Assembly: GCA_963772375.1 (NCBI GenBank) | Contig: CAVYXG010000005.1 | Span: 186,001 to 250,000, forward strand | Origin: DATBHM01 sp963772375 | GTDB taxonomy: Bacteria > Actinomycetota > UBA4738 > JACQTL01 | Reading direction: 5' to 3' | Length of the DNA stretch: 64,000 bases | Shown: positions 62,531 to 64,000 of the stretch, in pieces | How the letters are laid out: every line of letters begins with the position of its first letter | Position numbering within the stretch: position 1 is the first letter of the stretch | The notes under the pieces: model-generated | Databases searched by the model: none | Told to the model about the DNA's origin: nothing | What the model saw: only the letters and a program-made list of their open reading frames with translations | Made by a program: the position numbers and the translations under genes

Positions 62531-62800
62531 TCAGCCCGTCGCCGCCGGACGGCGGACGACGGTCATGCGTTCGCCGCAGTGTCGCGGCACCTGCGCCTCG
62601 CCGAGGCGCGTGACCCGGAACTCCGTGCCGCACTCCGAGCACACGAAGAAGACGTCGAGGTCCGCGACGTCCTCGGGTTCGGCGCCGGCGGGGCGCGCCT
62701 CGCGGGCCCGGCCGGCGCCGGATACCGCCCTGATGGCCGTGATGCCGAGGAACGCGATCACCACGAAGAGCACGATCGCGCCCAGGATCTGCAGGACCAT
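62531..62800 (-). CDS. Small membrane protein with zinc-ribbon-like domain
   Basis: An 89-residue protein with one N-terminal membrane helix (about 3-25) and a C-terminal region with Cys54, Cys57 and, later, His74-Cys75, resembling a zinc ribbon (FFVCSECGTEFRV). It may be a cytoplasmic-side metal-binding domain tethered to the membrane. No family is recognised with confidence. Convergent with the M36 gene. Confidence 0.65.
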   Translation of the reverse strand: MVLQILGAIVLFVVIAFLGITAIRAVSGAGRAREARPAGAEPEDVADLDVFFVCSECGTEFRVTRLGEAQVPRHCGERMTVVRRPAATG

Positions 62801-62922
62801 GGAACCCAGTGAACCACGCCCCGGGCCATCGGGCGCCGGGGACGCCGCTGGTCACTTCGTCCCGAATGCTACGCTTCGGCGGCCCGCTGAGCAGTCTCAT
62901 CAACCCGACGGAGGGAACGAAC

Positions 62923-63408
62923 ATGCATCGACGCCTGACCGGCATCTTCGCTGCGCTCGTCGCGGTGGCGATCGCGACCGCCGCGTGCAGCGGCGGCGGC
63001 CAGTTGTCGCACGACGAGTATCAGCAGAAGCTCACGCAGATCGCCGCGGACTTCCAGACCAAGGAACAGAGCGCCCTCGGCGCCCTCGGCGGCATCCAGA
63101 GCCCGGACGACCTCAGCAAGGCCGCGCCCGCCATGAACCAGGCCGCCGACGACATCGACGGCGTGGCCGACCAGCTGAACGGGCTGAACCCACCCGACGA
63201 CGCCGCCGACGCCAACGCGAAGCTCGTTGACGGGTTCCACGGCATCGCCGACGCGTTCCGCGAGTTCGCGAAGGCCGCCGAGGACAAGGACCTCGCCAAG
63301 CTCCAGTCGCTCGGTCAGAGCTTCCAGAACTCACCGGCGGCCAAGGAGCTGACCAGCGCCGGGAACGAGCTCAAGAAGGCCGGATACAAGGTGCCCAACT
63401 CGTCCTAA
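62923..63408 (+). CDS. Lipoprotein of unknown function (tandem paralogue 1)
   Basis: A 161-residue lipoprotein. The signal peptide ends in ATAAC with the lipidation Cys22. The mature part is helical (QLSHDEYQQKLTQIAADF, then a Pro/Asp/Ala-rich NPPDDAADANAKLVDGFHGI hinge) and ends GYKVPNSS. GGAGGGAACG lies before ATG. It is the same length as, and clearly related to, the next gene. No enzyme motif; it may be a small surface or scaffold protein. Confidence 0.85.
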   Translation: MHRRLTGIFAALVAVAIATAACSGGGQLSHDEYQQKLTQIAADFQTKEQSALGALGGIQSPDDLSKAAPAMNQAADDIDGVADQLNGLNPPDDAADANAKLVDGFHGIADAFREFAKAAEDKDLAKLQSLGQSFQNSPAAKELTSAGNELKKAGYKVPNSS

Positions 63409-63498
63409 AGGGGACAGTGGCGCCCGGGTCACCCAACTGGTACCCTTTCGAGCCGTTTCAGCCCGTTTGTCCGTCTGAACCACGGAGGGGGATCAAGC

Positions 63499-63984
63499 AT
63501 GTCAAAACGATACTTCGGCATGGTCGCGACGCTCGTCGCGGTGGCCATCGGCACCGCCGCGTGCGGCGGCAGCTCGGCGCTCAGCCATGACGAGTACCAG
63601 CAGAAGCTCACCACGATCAGCAACCAGGCCAACCAGGAGGCCTCCGTCGTCGTCGGGGCGCTGTTCGGCTCGAAGGGTGATCTTTCCAAGCTCGCCCCGC
63701 AGTTCGACCAGGCCGGCGACGCGATCGGCGGCTACGCCGACCAGCTGGACTCGCTGACCCCGCCGGCCGATGCCGCGGACGCCAACTCGAAGCTCGTCCA
63801 AGGGTTCCACGCGGCGGAGACCGCCTTCCACCAGATGGCCGACACCGCCCGGGCCGGGGACCAGCAGCAGCTCCGCACCGAGGCGGACGGGCTGTCGAAG
63901 GGCGAGTTCGCCAAGGAACTGGAGGCTGCCGGCCAGGAGCTGAAGAAGGCCGGGTACACCCTGCCGAACGCGTCGGCCACGTAA
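63499..63984 (+). CDS. Lipoprotein of unknown function (tandem paralogue 2)
   Basis: A 161-residue lipoprotein with lipidation Cys22 (GTAACGGSS). It shares SHDEYQQKL, the PPxDAADANxKLVxGFH hinge and the ELKKAGY C-terminus with the preceding gene, so the two arose by tandem duplication. Identity is high at both ends and lower in the middle. GGAGGGGG is located 8-10 nt before the ATG. The downstream neighbour lies beyond the window. Confidence 0.85.
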   Translation: MSKRYFGMVATLVAVAIGTAACGGSSALSHDEYQQKLTTISNQANQEASVVVGALFGSKGDLSKLAPQFDQAGDAIGGYADQLDSLTPPADAADANSKLVQGFHAAETAFHQMADTARAGDQQQLRTEADGLSKGEFAKELEAAGQELKKAGYTLPNASAT

Positions 63985-64000
63985 CGGCGACGCCGGGTTC

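Overview
This window is a very GC-rich chromosomal segment whose gene content points to the Actinomycetota: a CrgA-type division protein, a DUF1416 protein, a DUF929/VKOR pair, an actinobacterial-style arg cluster, and near-universal 4-nt start/stop overlaps. Several departures from the textbook Streptomyces/Mycobacterium layout (ordinary HisA rather than an obvious PriA, pheA heading the his genes, a citramalate synthase, an apparent ArgG-ArgH fusion) suggest a less-studied class of the phylum; that placement is inference. I saw no rRNA, tRNA, CRISPR array, transposase or phage gene.

Most of the window is an amino-acid biosynthesis supercluster. On the minus strand from 16.8 kb to the left edge lie pheA-hisC-hisB-hisH-hisA-hisF-hisI, then a large cyclase/ATPase/TPR signalling protein, then hisG-lysA and argC-argJ-argB-argD-argR-argG. 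The argG frame runs without a stop into what looks like the start of argH and is cut by the window edge. A 16-bp palindrome matching an ArgR operator covers the argC start codon. Divergent from pheA is trpE-trpG, preceded by a consensus-like promoter and a leader peptide with two Trp codons. argF, hisD and hisE are absent from the places where they often sit.

From 19.3 to 27.4 kb the content is mixed: a small unknown protein, a SpoIIE-type phosphatase with GAF domains coupled to a STAS-HATPase fusion (a stress partner-switch module), threonine synthase under a clear SAM-I riboswitch, a GreA-like factor, a PGPGW membrane protein overlapped by a TerC-family protein, and a PucR-type regulator. 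gltB (27.5-32.0 kb) has a strong promoter and a short leader ORF with hairpins. After it come a small unknown protein and an SGNH-hydrolase lipoprotein whose frame appears shifted twice at homopolymers.

From 33.8 to 45.8 kb is a branched-chain block on the plus strand: ilvD, then a Leu/Val/Ile-rich leader peptide with a rho-independent attenuator, an unknown 135-residue protein, ilvB-ilvN-ilvC-leuA-leuC-leuD-leuB-cimA. With CimA the cell can make 2-oxobutyrate, and so isoleucine, from pyruvate. Control therefore combines ArgR repression (arg), Trp and branched-chain attenuation (trp, ilv) and a SAM riboswitch (thr).

The right third (46-64 kb) is accessory and envelope-related: a DPP-IV-type S9 peptidase, a dienelactone-hydrolase-like protein, a possible gene remnant, the DUF929/VKOR disulfide pair, DUF1416, an acyl-CoA synthetase, a penicillin-acylase-family hydrolase, crgA, a Tat-exported DUF1800/DUF1501 pair, a membrane protein, an FmdB zinc ribbon, a secreted M36 metallopeptidase, a small zinc-ribbon membrane protein, and two tandem paralogous lipoproteins.
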